Positions 1-14,063 of a stretch of 64,000 nt of DNA are shown here, one piece after another (the first letter of the stretch is position 1; each line of letters starts with the position of its first letter). The translations under genes were made by a program, and so were the position numbers. The notes below the pieces were generated by a model. The model did no database searches. It saw only the letters and a program-made list of their open reading frames with translations, and had not been told where the DNA came from. Source of the stretch: Neelides folsomi (taxonomy: Eukaryota; Arthropoda; Collembola; Neelipleona; Neelidae); NCBI GenBank assembly GCA_034687125.1, contig JAQGBZ010000087.1:143018-207017 (forward strand), read 5' to 3'.

Positions 1-664
1 CGCGTATTGGTGATGAGATTTTGGATGTCTGGATCAGCAGCAAGATAACGATTACAAAGGTGGTCGGCTAATGCAAGCAAAACCTCACGTCCCAATACTT
101 CATTCCCGTGCATATTTGCAATGTACTTGAACTCCGGTTTAACTATTGAAAATAATCAATATTATTAAATACAAAATTGGATAAACCTCGATCAGAAACC
201 AAAGAAAGTGTGGTAAAATTAAGATAACTTAAAATGGGTTCAATGAAAGTGAAAGAAATTTTTATGGAAATTTCATTAACTCACATCGAACCAATTTTAA
301 GTTATCTTTATTTTAGCACACTTTCTCTGGTTTCTGATCGGGGGCTTATATTAGCTACGCTCTTTTTGGTCTTTCTTGTTAATTAAATTAATAAAGGAGT
401 TGATTATAATTAAATATGAATAATTAAAATCTTACGTTGTTCATGAGATCCAGGGTTGGTAGAGAATTCCAAAACATAGAGTGAAGTTCCCTTGACCGAA
501 GTTTCTGTCAGCGTGTAAATCCTCGTAATGTTGGGACACTTTGCATGAACTCCCTCAAGCACTTTGACCATTTCCTTGTTGTCGTGATGTTTGAACTCGA
601 ACTCTGACCTCGTCCCCTTGGGGAAAAAGGACGAGAGGGCAACGAGGACCAAAATCACCTTCAT
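1..664 (-). CDS. M14 metallocarboxypeptidase (CPD/CPE/CPM type), 5' part, runs off the left edge
   Basis: Secreted zinc carboxypeptidase that would remove C-terminal basic residues from peptides in the secretory pathway or outside the cell. Two exons are visible. Exon 1 (436-664) starts at ATG 664 with a hydrophobic signal peptide of about 20 residues, followed by FEFKHHDNKEM and PNITRIYTLTETSVKG, the typical N-terminal part of the M14B catalytic domain. The donor GTAAGA begins at 435. Exon 2 (1-142, after acceptor AG at 143-144) joins in phase 1 to give QLKPEFKYIANMHGNEVLGRE, in which HGNE supplies the first zinc ligand and the conserved Glu of the HxxE motif. It continues LCNRYLAADPDIQNLI, also conserved in the subfamily, and then leaves the window. 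The second zinc His, the catalytic Glu and any further domains are outside, so CPD (silver), CPE and CPM cannot be told apart. Confidence 0.93.
186..345. repeat. Foldback element (51-bp arms) inside carboxypeptidase intron 1
   Basis: Positions 190-240 and 289-339 are reverse complements over 51 bases with four mismatches, separated by 48 bases. The middle holds a second small hairpin (gaaattt / aaatttc). The element makes up about half of the 293-bp intron. It could be a palindromic MITE or a functional RNA hairpin; no coding potential is seen. Confidence 0.85.
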
Positions 665-3600
665 TTTCTCCAGCTGGGTCTACAATGATGACGCAGGTTG
701 TCGCCCACGAACTCCCGAATAACCCGTCCCGCACATGCCCCTATTGATCCAAACCTCCTATGTATGTATATTTCATATCCCAATATATCCTATATCTCTA
801 ACTCACTTCACAGAAGCTCCCTATATTTATACACCCAGTATTCGTTATATTAAAATCCTTCACTATTTCATATTCATTGACACTCAATACTATCGAAAAT
901 GTTTTTATTGGGGAAATTATAGGTTTAATGAGGAAATGTGATTACGTCGGATCACAATTAAAAAATCATCAAATGTTTATTGATTTCCAGTTTGTAGTTG
1001 TATTGACAGGTTTGTAAAATTAACGAATCACTGAAAGTTCTGTTAACAGGAATAGGAATTTTAAGATGCTATTAAATAAAATTCAAGGTGGAAATGGAAC
1101 AACAGCCGTTTTGTACTAATGAATCATGAAAAGACGCAAGTGATTATTACAGAACATATCCAGACTCTACTTGTTTTCCTCCATTTATTAATTACTACTC
1201 AAATGTACGGATTCTAATAGCTTCTAAATGGCTTTATAGCTCAAAACAATATTGATAACAATATATTTACACATACCATACAATCATACAAAACAAGAGA
1301 CGTATCGAGAATTTATGTTAAGCATATTATTATGCATTTTTATATACTAATATTATTATATATCAGTTTGTATGAGATATATGTCGTAAATATTATGTTA
1401 CAAACATATGTACCTAATGCATATTTTATATCAATTGTAATAAGTACGGTCCATAAACTGTTTACGAATGTAATCGAACATCCGTGATAATTTACATTAA
1501 ATTATAATAATACATTTTTATTCAATATTTAAGCACAGTGTGCGTCATATTGGCGCAAACAACACGTATTGACTGTAAATTAGCAAATGATGGGTTTGCG
1601 GTTTCAATGCAAAAAAACCACATTAGGAAAAAATAGATCTGATAGATAAGTTAGCTATATACTAATGTGTATTTGTAATATATGGTGTATGACGAATATG
1701 AAACTGACAAATAAAATATTGAAAGACATTGAAAGAAAAAAGCCATTTGGATAACACGTAGTTAAGTAATATCAATCGTCATCATAAATAAGTGAAGTGG
1801 ATAGGAATGAATTTGATGCTCTTGTTTACGCCTCTTTAAATGTTCATTGAAATTGATTGATGCTTGAAGGAGGCGTCGTCCCTTTAGAACGTGTATAACT
1901 TACACTCTTCTTAAATACTTAATTGCGTATGACAATAGTTGTTTCACATATGAGATTAAACATAAATATAAAAGTATGGCAAGTGGTCATATGTGTTGTA
2001 TGGGATGGGTAATTAGTTAAAGAAGTTAATCCTATACCATTATGCTAATTTGGCAAATTAATTGAAGGTGATTGCCAAAAGGAAATCAAGTTTAACGGAC
2101 TCAGTTTGCACAAGGTCCTTTCTTACATGAACTTGAGATTATGATGACTTTGGTGTGTGAATTGTTGAATTGTTCATAAATCAATTCCTTAATATTTTCC
2201 ACTCCTTCCCTTAATTGAATGAACGAATTTACATTTTTCTGTAACTTCTGTATGACTTCTGTTCGTGTGATTTTGTTCCATTTTGATAATTATCTCATTA
2301 ATGCTTTCAATTTTGCTATTGAGGCTTTCTCATAAGGGCAAGTGGGCCAGTTAAATTATAACAATAAAATCTCGCTTTTTTCATTCTTTTAATCACAATT
2401 ATCAATCCCAAATTCTCCGCCTACACTTTAATCGCTTTTGCTTTCATTCATTCATTGAAGATTAATTGAATAAAAAACGCTATTATTTTGGTGCACCTAA
2501 CCGACAACATCGACAGCCTAACTTTTACAATAATATTAAAAATATTCTCATATTTTACGATAAAATATATTACGGCATTATGATTTATGTAATAATTTAA
2601 TAATTATTGTAAAGGCTATTATAAAGAAAACAATTAAAAACCTTTAATTAATGAAATGTCCCAATTTTCTTCAATTCAAGTCAATTGTTGATGTAAAACT
2701 CTTCATTTCAATAGACACAATAAGGAGCAAATGTAAAATGCTTATGGTGAGAATTTTCAAATTCTTTTCAGAACATTTCAAATTGAGTTCGAGTTTTAAT
2801 GAATGAATTCATTAATTAAAACATTTTAAGTGTCACTGAACTTCGACCAAACAAAACCAATTGTGTATTAAAGTCAATTGTTCAGCTTTCAAAAAAACAC
2901 TTGTGTAAAAGAATGTTTGCAATAATATTGACTTATTTCATACAATTTTAAAGAGTTGAAAAAAAGTTATTTGTAATGTCAAAACACTTAATGGAACTCA
3001 ATGGAACTTATTGCCAACTTAAAGTTAATGTATAATAATTAATTTACAAATTTTAATGATCGTATTGTTATTTTCCTATTTAGTTATTTACTAACGGTCA
3101 TAATGACTTCTTTGGAAGAAATATTCAATTAAATGATTCATTAAACTCCATTCCACTTCCCAGTCCCATTTAATATTAAATCACCATTTGGTATAGAAAG
3201 GAAAGGGAAATGGGTCCACAACAGTTACCGTTACTTAATGGATTAAATCCATTAAACCTTTTGAGGGAAAGAAACGTCGAAAAAAATTAAAACAATGAAC
3301 TTTGTTTGTAAACACAAAAATGCGGACAAATTAAAAGACTCAATTGAGTTGTTGTTAAATCCATTTAACTCATTTGACTTTTAACTTTCTTTTAGTTTTA
3401 ACTCATTTAGTTCATTTAAGTTGATTCATACCATTTGAGTCGTAATTTAATATTCTTCTTGGAGGAATTCCGCCGGGAACAATGAACACATTTTCATTAT
3501 TTGCCATTTAAAAAACATTTAAATAAACCAGAGTTGGAGGGAAAAGTGTTAAAAAGGTTCAAAAGTGGAAGTTGAAAAAACTAACACTTAATTTTCCTTA

Positions 3601-6600
3601 CGCAACAATCTCCAACGATCTCATAAAAGTGTGAATGTTTGAAGGAATGAAGGAGGAAAGATATGGGAAAGATAGTAAAAGGATTCTTAAATGGAAGTTG
3701 TTTATATAATGAGAAGAAATGTTATTTAATCTACGAGGTTTGTTTTTGCACACACCTGTCCAATACGACAGTTTCAATCCGTCGAATGGTGAATACAAAA
3801 GAGCTACTCATATACCATACACACATACCTACCATACAATTACAAATAAATCTTACACATATAAAATATATGTAATAGATTTTATCATACTTTGCACATA
3901 TCATATATGCTACATGTTACAAATAATAAATTCTTATTGGGAGATTTTCTTAATGGGATCGTCAACGAAGAGCGGAGAGTCAGAGGTCATTAAAATGTCT
4001 GGGGATTTCTCAGGGACATTTGACCCAAATACGCTTCAAGAACTTCGCACACCCACACAAGAAAAATTAAATCCAAAAAAACTCATTTGATCCTCGGCAT
4101 CGTCAATTCCTACATCAATTAGCTAATTTAATTACTATTTTACTATTTTTACAATTTATATTATGTAATTGGCATTAATCTTATTGTTAATGCTTAATTA
4201 TTTTTGCACAAATGAAAAATGTAGGAATTACACAAAATGAGAAAATTTAATTCTAAATTTAATTATAAAAATTAATTAAGTATTGAAAAATTACAAAAAT
4301 TGTATTCTGACTTATGCTTTGTCTTCTTGTGCTTTGAAGCGTGCTAATTATTTCAAGTATTTTTAAGGGAATTAAAGGTAACTAAACCAGAGTACATTAT
4401 TATTACTTTATTTACCAATTCACCCTCCGCATTGCACAAATGTAAAATAAAAACAATGAAATCGAATGAATAATTATAACCAGACCTTGTGAATGCCGAA
4501 GTGTATTATTGTGCACAAAAGCAGTTATACTTGTTACAAATAAATGTGTAGCTTTTGCTAATTACTTAATTACACGCTCAATTTATGAATTTTCCAATCA
4601 AATTTTTCCCTAGCTGCTGTTGAGCATTTTGAGTTCCAAACAAATTTACTTTACTTTACTTACTTATTACATTTAAAGTTAGTTAGCATTAAAGACGTGA
4701 TTTGCTCGCAAATCAACGCTCAAAGTGGAAACCCTTCATTTTCCACAAAATTGCCCCAAAGACCCAAAACACTCAGAGACGTTCCTACGTTTGTTCTCAT
4801 GAAATTGTTGAGCCCAAACTTGCACTTTTACAGAAGCCGACGAAATTGCGAAATTTTTGCAAATTTATATAACAAACCTGCAGACATGTGATGTAGAGCA
4901 AAAACGAGTCGAATAAATCTACAACCCGTTGCTAAATAAAGATTGTACAATGTACGACAAAAGTCTAATTAAAATATATGATGATCAAGTTTAGTATTTA
5001 CGAGATATATTTAATTTCGGCACCATATAAATCTATACCTGTATATGCTTTTAAAATATTATATATCGGCATATATTGGCATATGTAAATATAAGATTAA
5101 TGGTCAGATTAAAAGATAAAGGGTAGTCAAAAGGATTGGTGAAATATATTTGATATATCTTTTACATAAATTGTACAATTAAATGTATAGCTTGTTATAA
5201 ATGCCGTCTGTCCGTCTGAGTGAGCGAAAAGTGTTGGACATTTTATTTGTCTAGTAATTAAAGATCGTAACGGATGTTGGTCAAATGGTTCTTTATATTT
5301 ATTCACATCTCGCACACCTTTCTTCTTATTATTCCGCCGACACTTCGCCTCTCCCCCTTAACTCATTTAACATTCGCGTAAATTTACCCACTTTGACTCT
5401 AATCCCTGCAATTAAATTCATCTAGTTTAATTACCCCATCTTATTAAACACACTTCCCCAGTCATAACCGCCACTCTCAATGTTGTTCTTAATGTAAAAA
5501 AAACTCATAACTTGGGTAATGTCCTATTACGTATAATATCAATTTACCTTTCATTTCCATTTTAATAAAATTCTACGTGCGAATTGGTCCAAACCCAGTT
5601 AATGAAACTATTATTGTGCCGACAATTTTTTCCTTATTTTACATTCACTATTATGGACATCCTGTTTTTTAAAATATTCCTAATAGAATTTCTTATTAGA
5701 TCTTAAGATTTCTTATCCTATTTCATTACCACATATTTTGGTTATAGTAAATACAACAGTAAAATAATAATATACTCCACAAGGAAAAAATCTTAAATTT
5801 TTGCAACTTTTTTCCTGGTGGAAAAAAGTCGATTTGGCAAAAATTGATTTTGTATAAAAAACCATTTTGTATAAAAAAATAGTTATGATTTTTGGGTCAT
5901 GTGACTCATCGTCAGATGTGAAGTGGAAGGTTACAGTTGGAATTATGATGGGCGATGGATGAATTAATTCCTTAAAAATTGCGTCATTCCAATTGTGTCA
6001 AAAGCAAAATCAAAGGTGAATAAATTGGTACATTCATAATAGGAATTTTTATTCGCATGTCAAACATCGCTTTACTAACTTTAAGTATGATATATGTAAT
6101 TTAACCACATATGTAATATGTAGATTATATTAGTCATATACACCTGAGCATATCCTGTGGTTCAAAAACAACATCTTAGGGATCATGAAGCGAAACGGGA
6201 ATAACTCTCATTACCATTATTTCAATAAAATAAGAACAATACATATCATTGCAAGTCAATGGTAAGCCAACGGCAAGAAATAAAGAGTTAATTAAAAGCG
6301 AGTGAAATATTCCGGATCTGTCTTGCACTTCTTTTTTACACTCTTTTGATCCTTTTGTCTCACACTTGCAGTTTCCTATGCCTTACCTAACCATTATTTT
6401 CTATCCCTTAATTTGAGTGAACTGGGGAGCGCAACGAGATAAAGAAACAATGATTGGTAATTACCTAATTACAACGGTCCGCTTCTGTTTAGCTCATTCC
6501 TTTAAATTCCATATTGTTCAACTCATTGACAGAATTTCATTCTCAACTTCATTAAATAATACTGCTTTTAATATAGAAATAATATACTTACTATTGTGGT

Positions 6601-7479
6601 ATTATATAGAGTAGTATTATATAAATATATGGTATGTATATGGTTCATGTATTACATAATATAAAGATTGTGATTTTTTATACATTGATAAAATAGTTCC
6701 TTTTTTGATGCCGAAATGAGTCCGAAATCTTATAAAATCATTTCGTGAGTTCTTTGACGTGGTAATTGGACTTTGTGGAATCACGATATTGGAATTCGAG
6801 ATTGTCGGTTTATACAACTTTACCATTATAAAATGTTAAATAGATAAAGTTAAAGAATTATTCAGAGGAAAATTGGGCAAAAATCTCCTTCAATTACTTA
6901 TCTATTATTATTAAATTCTTGTAGAATTTTAATAAGCATGGGTAATATATGGAAGTATTTTCATTTTTATCAGTAGCTTAATTGTGTATCATGAGCTAAA
7001 TTTGTCTTTATGAATGATCTCACACACAACAAGGCTTTTAGCCTCGAGGACTTTTGAATACTTCAAAGGCCCTTCAATAACCCAAAAGGATTTCACAATC
7101 CAAAATGCATTAAAAGGTTCTTTTTCACTCAAGTGGAATGAAATGAGGGAGAGAAGTCAAATTTGATTTTTTATGAACTTTGGGAGCATTTAAGGTGATT
7201 TATTCACCCAAATCACCTTTGATCGCACAAATTATGGTTGAGTGGAGAAGAAAATTTCTTAACTAACCTTTACAATGAATTTTTATAATTAATTTAGCAT
7301 TCTAGAAAAATTCCTATTAAAATCTATTAAAAATTTAATTTAATAATTATTTTGAGAAAATCTTAATGGACTAAAATTAACGATTTAATTCCATTATTGA
7401 GAATAAAAAGAAGAAAAAAATTAATAATCAGATTTTTTGTTAAATCAAAATTACTATAAAATTAACTTTAAAGCTTTAT
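665..7479. other. Intergenic, no supportable gene
   Basis: AT-rich DNA between the start of the carboxypeptidase gene and the MITE at 7482. Short open frames (735-941, 3719-4090, 4697-4891, 6417-6614) lack recognisable domains, flanking splice logic or coding bias. The carboxypeptidase promoter should lie just above 664, but no convincing TATA box was found. A small G+C-richer patch at about 3955-4115 stands out against its surroundings but is not identifiable. Confidence 0.6.
5806..5829. repeat. Perfect 10-bp hairpin with tetraloop
   Basis: acttttttcc (5806-5815) and ggaaaaaagt (5820-5829) are exact reverse complements around a TGGT loop. Just downstream, at about 5849-5878, the word attttgtataaaaaa occurs twice in tandem. 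Function unknown; it may be chance in AT-rich DNA. Confidence 0.5.
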
Positions 7480-7481
7480 AC

Positions 7482-7885
7482 AGGGTGTGTCTAAAGTCGA
7501 TGCGTTTTGTTCAAAATAAATCATATCTTTTTTATTCATTAATCGATTTTTATTAAATTTGGTAGATATCTTCCTTATAATATATAATATCATATAAAAA
7601 TGAAATTTAACTGATCAATTAAACTAAATCTTGGCTTCGATACCAAGAAACCTCATTTCTTAGGTCCTTTTCTGCGAGAAATCACACTCGCAGAAATCAC
7701 ACAATCACACACAAATCACACAAAGTGACTGTCGTTTATTTAATGTTTAACCAATTCGGCTTATATTTGGCTATATAACATATTGATATATTACTCATCA
7801 AATGGCTATCTTAAAAGATTTTTATAATTGCTACCTCAGGTAGAAATTAAATGATTAAAAACGCATCAACTTTAGGCTCACCCTG
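7482..7885. mobile_element. MITE-like element, Tc1/mariner-style, 404 bp
   Basis: The left end (7482-7509) and the right end (7858-7885) form 28-bp terminal inverted repeats with three mismatches, both beginning CAGGGTG. The element is flanked on each side by TA (7480-7481 and 7886-7887), the target-site duplication expected for IS630/Tc1/mariner insertions. There is no transposase frame inside, so it would be non-autonomous. The interior has a short stretch of repeated aaatcacaca words at about 7678-7725. The family assignment rests only on the TIR start and the TA duplication. Confidence 0.85.
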
Positions 7886-7887
7886 TA

Positions 7888-8580
7888 TAGTAAATATGAA
7901 GCTTAATAACAATCCAAATGTATAATCAATGTTTAATCCAACAATGCAAAGCTCACTCATACAATGGTTAAATTAACAATAAAAGCTCAATTCCTTATTA
8001 AAAAATTAATCCTAACAATAAAATTATGATCGTACGGGTCTTAGAGCGGAAAATTCAATTTAGAAAAAACTAAGGTTAAGAGCAATTCCATTTATTTTAT
8101 TTCTTCCCTTTAATTTCATAAATGGTTTTTATTTGGATTGAATCATTGTGGGAATTCCAAAGGCGACCAATTTGTCATTGATCTTAGGGAGGTTGGGATT
8201 CATTCAAATCTGAAGGTAATCGAAGACTCATCTCATTACATGAGATCTTGTAAAAATGTCCTTTTACATCCTGCTTCCACCAACACATGAACCATGTTGG
8301 CCTAAAGGAACAATAACGGATGTCAAACGTTTTTTATGTCTTTTGGTCTTCTGTGAGTACCTTAGGAGAATTACGTTCAAAGTTACCTTATGAGAATTAC
8401 TTTATCTCTATTTACTATTATTTGCTATTACACATAATGAGGGTTGTTCCACGTTATTCCAATGTGTGAGTGTTTGATCCACCACACCTGTTGACTCTCA
8501 CAGACAATTTTCTTACAGGTACATTTTTTTCCTTTGCCCTTCTATGCCTCACTCTCATTTGCTCCATATTCCTACCTGTA
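7888..8580. other. Intergenic spacer upstream of the Gly/Tyr/His-rich gene
   Basis: AT-rich DNA without an open frame of note. Its distal part may hold regulatory sequence for the gene starting at 8692, but nothing specific is recognised before the E-box at 8588. Confidence 0.5.
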
Positions 8581-8587
8581 CTTTTTC

Positions 8588-8610
8588 CACGTGGGGACAA
8601 GAGTATATAA
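8588..8610 (+). promoter_or_regulatory. Core promoter with E-box and TATA box
   Basis: A TATATAA box at 8604-8610 lies 82 bp before the start codon at 8692, placing a transcription start near 8635 and giving a short 5' UTR. A palindromic CACGTG E-box at 8588-8593 sits directly upstream and could bind bHLH or bHLH-ZIP factors. A strong TATA promoter fits a highly expressed tissue-specific secreted product. Confidence 0.75.
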
Positions 8611-8691
8611 ACGAGAGCTCCTTACCGTTTCTGCACACACGTTCCACAAATCTCTTTTGATTCACAAATCAAATACAAAACTCCTACAACC

Positions 8692-9549
8692 ATGAACAAG
8701 ATCTTCGTAAGTAGCATTTTCACTCATAATTTTATACGTTAAAATTCAGTAAAATTTTGTAAAATTTTGCTAAAATATCTTTAATTTATTTTACATTCCA
8801 CTCAAATTCAATAATTCTTTACATTCAAAAGCAATTAAATTTTTAATTGCTTAAAATTCAGTTTTAAAATTTTATTAAACTTAAAAATATAATAAAAATT
8901 CTGAACTTTTAAGTTTTAAGTCGAATTCATTTAAAAATATAAAATATTAATTAAAATTTTCTACATGTTTTATAGTTGAATTATCTTTATCTTGAACTAT
9001 CTTTTCGTTGTAAATTTTATAGATTGTCTTGGGCCTCATGGCCGTCGTCGTCGCCGCCCTCGCCGAAGAGGTGGCCGAGAAGAAAGAAGCCACCACCGAG
9101 CTTGAGACCGCCGAAGGCAGATATTACGGTCACGGATATGGAGGATACGGAGGATATGGCGGGTATGGACACGGATATGGAGGATACGGACACGGATATG
9201 GAGGATATGGTCACGGATACGGTCACGGATACGGTCACGGATACGGACACGGTAAATTATATAACTTTCATAGTATCAATAAGAATCCTAATTTCAATGA
9301 TCTAGTATTCCCATTTTATACTTTGTATATAATTATTTTATTTAAATAAAATGTTTAACTTGTAGGAGGATACTACCGACCATCATACGGAGGATATTAT
9401 GGTGGACATGGAGGATATGGTGGATATGGAGGATACGGACACGGTAAGTTTATTTACCATTATTGAAAGGAATTCGTAACTGTATAAAATAATTTGAATA
9501 ATTATTAATTAATTATATATTTTTAATAGGATTCGGATTCTACGGTTAA
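8692..9549 (+). CDS. Gly/Tyr/His-rich secreted peptide precursor
   Basis: Four exons: 8692-8706, 9023-9251, 9366-9443 and 9530-9549, all with GT-AG introns, giving 113 residues. The ATG lies in a good context (acaaccATG). The product starts with a signal peptide (MNKIFIVLGLM followed by a Val/Ala-rich stretch ending in ALA), then an acidic segment of about 18 residues (EEVAEKKEATTELETAEG), then RYYGHGYGG and a long array of GYGG and GYGH units, interrupted by YYRPSY at the exon 2-3 junction, ending GFGFYG. There is no cysteine. The layout, signal, acidic pro-region and Gly-rich mature part, resembles Gly-rich antimicrobial or neuropeptide-like precursors and also some cuticle proteins; sequence alone does not decide. 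The array is encoded by 9- and 12-bp codon repeats (GGA TAY GGW CAC), so length variation is likely. Confidence 0.88.
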
Positions 9550-9667
9550 GCTATTTGCTTCGAATCGAAAAGAGCTGCCATGAAGGAACCAACTGGGAGT
9601 CAATCGAGGAGTTGGACAGACAAAATAAGATTTATTTAATTGGCTATATTTTTTATACGTTTTTTAT

Positions 9668-9673
9668 AATAAA
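9668..9673 (+). promoter_or_regulatory. Polyadenylation signal of the Gly/Tyr/His-rich gene
   Basis: Canonical AATAAA 119 bases past the stop codon at 9547-9549, giving a compact 3' UTR. Confidence 0.75.
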
Positions 9674-9699
9674 GCAATCTCCATTTGTGCTTTAATTCA

Positions 9700-10900
9700 C
9701 TATTCTTATTCAATTTAATTAGCTCCAGTTAATTCTAACGGTTCGTAACATTCACTTTTCATATATTGACATATCCCAATATAACTCCACAATAATTGTC
9801 ATTTGAAGCATTAGGACAAAATTTTTCATAGAAGCAATTTTATGCTTACATGTAAAATACCATACAAGTACAGTGTATTTTACAAGCCATTTATTACTAC
9901 TAAATACTGAAGATATTACAAACATGAATGGTCATATAAAATACGGATTTTAAGGGCTCGAATTTTTATATTTTAAGGAATCTTATAATGTAAAATTAAT
10001 AAAGATAGGTCTTTGATTGTAAGGAGCATTGGAGTTGTTTAAAATGCGTGAAGGCGGTAGTCTCCCCTCAGAGAGCGTATAATTTCCATTTTACAACTGG
10101 TAAGGTTGATTAGATCGCCTTTTAATAGCTAATGACGGCGCCGAACCCAATGAGATAAAAAGAATATGTGAATTGGAAGAAGGGTTCGATTCTCGAGTTA
10201 TAAACAAAGAACTCCAACCACAAACTCCCCTTCAACTACAAAGGTGTGAGTTGGATAGCAAATAGCAACAAAGGTAAAATCGAAGACTCCTCACAAAAAC
10301 TCATTTGTTATTCTCTAGCACTCCTCATTCTATGTCAATGGCATGTTCATCATATCATACAAACTAATAGATCTTCATATGATAAATACAAATACTTCAT
10401 TAATATCATATATTATCATATATCAAAATATAATATCTACCTTACTATTATCATATATTGTATCAGATCTTATGTGAAGCCTCTTCTTAAGTGTATAAGA
10501 TATAAAAATAACAAAAATATGGTAAAAGGTATATAATTGGTAATTTAATTTGGTTTAAAGAAGAGTGTTTATATTTTGAAATGACGTATTCAATGCACAT
10601 TCTTTATTTGAATCATTTAAGGATCATGATAGATGGAGAAGGACGTTGTACTTATAAGAGGAAATTGTCTATAGGCAGATATTGGGAAGATGTTTAGGAA
10701 GATGCATAGGAAGATGTATAGGTAGATGTATAGGAAGATGTATTAGGAGTGTATATGAAGATGAATGTGGTTATAAAAAGGATTCCAAGAACGAGGGATT
10801 TAATTATTTGGGATCTTTAATGTGAGCAGAGGAATCTGGTTGGGAGCATGTGGGGAAGTGTGTGGGTTGGCGTGGGTTTGAGGAAAGGGATACTTTTTTA
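9700..10900. other. Intergenic spacer, no supportable gene
   Basis: No domain-bearing open frame. The open frame at 10246-10536 is low-complexity and AT-driven. A 12-bp tandem repeat at 10681-10740 is listed separately. The distal 5' UTR or promoter of the Smad gene probably lies toward the right end. Confidence 0.55.
10681..10740. repeat. 12-bp tandem repeat, five units
   Basis: Five consecutive units of the form tataggaagatg, each differing from the consensus at 0-3 positions, exactly 60 bp. A decayed minisatellite with no coding role seen. Confidence 0.8.
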
Positions 10901-11184
10901 ATAATAGGCAAAGAGGTATCCATTCGGGTCGTGGAGTCAATTGAAGGAGTCGAGTGGGAGACGGCGACGTAAAGTCGGGGCCCCTTCGTTTTCCTCCTCC
11001 ATTGCCTTCATTTCCTCCAACTCTCCAGTGAAGCTCCTTTTTAATTCCTCTAATAATTCCGTCTCTCTACAACCTTGGATTCCTTTGTTGGCCAATTCAA
11101 ATCAAGAGCTTGAATTAACAATCGTGGATTGGATAGTTAAACTAAGCGTTAATTAATTAATTAATTAAACTAATTGTTAATTAA

Positions 11185-12840
<1,656 letters not shown>

Positions 12841-12876
12841 ACCCCAACATTAATTGGGAAATGAACAATCATGGAT

Positions 12877-12882
12877 AATAAA
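12877..12882 (+). promoter_or_regulatory. Polyadenylation signal of the Smad gene
   Basis: AATAAA 37 bases past the stop codon ending at 12840; an unusually short 3' UTR if used. Confidence 0.65.
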
Positions 12883-12899
12883 TATCAAGATCTTGTATA

Positions 12900-13900
12900 A
12901 AGCTGACTTGTATGCAATTATCCTATCTTGAATCTCACAAATACGAACAAATACAATCACGTTTACCTTTTTATAATTTTAACCACTATGATAATTATTT
13001 AGTTTAATTATTAGATATAAAAACAATTTACTAGATTTATTAGTATTTAGATTAAGTTTAAGTTTAAAATAGTTGACGATTCGTTTAATGGTTAAAATTG
13101 AAATGAACCAACAATTGATAAAACAATTTACAAATCAATTCAGTTTTTTCATTTATTATCATGCTGTTATTTTGTGCAATAATAATTTTAAACAATTTAG
13201 ATGTACTTTATTAGTTTTAATTAAAGTTTCTAGACTTAAAACATTAATAAGGCATACAAAAAAATACTTCTATTTTGTTTTTCGCCTATAAATCAAAAAT
13301 TTTAAGATTAAATAGCGTTATATACTTTATATCTAGAAGTTATAATAATAACACTAAAATGATTTATATTTGATTTTTATTCTTTTTTGCTTTCAATGTA
13401 ATTTAGATAACTATTATACAATTAATTTTAAACTTAAAATGTAATAAAATGTAGTTATTTTAATATTTAAGTATATTAACCTACATTTATTAAACACTGT
13501 TAAAGGCCATTATTATGAATAATCATTGCTATTAAATATAAAATGATCAAAATCAATTTTATTTTCATATAAATTTGGTTATTTATGTGTATATTAGCAT
13601 CGTTAACAAAAGACGCTTCTGGGACCGTTCATTGAAACTGAACAAAGGAATTCACATGCTTTAGAATTATGCTACAGCTGGTAAACTTTGAGACAAATAA
13701 GTCGGATACTAAATATCGCCCAACTTATACTTCTCTTCGAATTCTCAATCAATTCGATAATTTAATTCATTTGTAAAGTCAATTTGTCGAATTTCCCTTC
13801 ATTGTCTTTCAAATCTTAGATTTCAATTAAATATCACGTTTGTATAATTTAAACTTATACATTTAAACTAATGCAAAATATTCCACTTCTTAAATAAATT
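12900..13900. other. Intergenic spacer between Smad and BLOC1S2
   Basis: Very AT-rich, no supportable gene. The open frame at 13073-13291 has biased composition and no domain. The BLOC1S2 promoter is expected near the right end, where a 5' UTR exon ends at 13953. Confidence 0.55.
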
Positions 13901-13953
13901 ATAATTTATAGCGTAGAAGGTGTCAGATTGATTTTCTTTGGAGTCTGTGTCTG

Positions 13954-14048
13954 GTAAGAATTTAAACATTTGTTTTCAAATTAATCTAAATGTTAAACGT
14001 CAGTTTAAATATTAAATAAATCATTTTGAAATTCAATAGTTTTGTTAG
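13954..14048 (+). other. Probable 5' UTR intron of BLOC1S2
   Basis: A good donor (ctg|GTAAGA at 13954) and acceptor (tttgttAG ending at 14048) bracket a 95-bp AT-rich segment, with the start codon only 15 bases after the acceptor. This would place a non-coding first exon just upstream of 13953. Confidence 0.6.
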
Positions 14049-14063
14049 GTCGATTATAAAGCC

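Noticed and set aside
735-941. Open frame upstream of the carboxypeptidase gene
   Set aside because: Aromatic and Ile-rich low-complexity translation typical of AT-rich DNA, with no domain; it lies in the probable promoter region of the opposite strand.
3719-4090. 123-codon plus-strand open frame
   Set aside because: The first half is repetitive tacata-type DNA and the second half a small G+C patch; no domain, and other frames are open over part of it.
9017-9250. Antisense and alternative-frame open frames over the Gly/Tyr/His-rich gene
   Set aside because: They are artefacts of the codon repeat, giving SVSVT or DMEDT repeats; the sense frame has a signal peptide and consistent splicing.
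10150-10205. tRNA-like B-box word ggttcgattct near 10184
   Set aside because: The flanking bases do not pair as a T-arm, and no A-box, anticodon arm or acceptor stem of correct spacing is found upstream.
10941-11156. 71-codon open frame before the Smad start
   Set aside because: Probably 5' UTR or promoter; no domain, and it ends before the Smad ATG.
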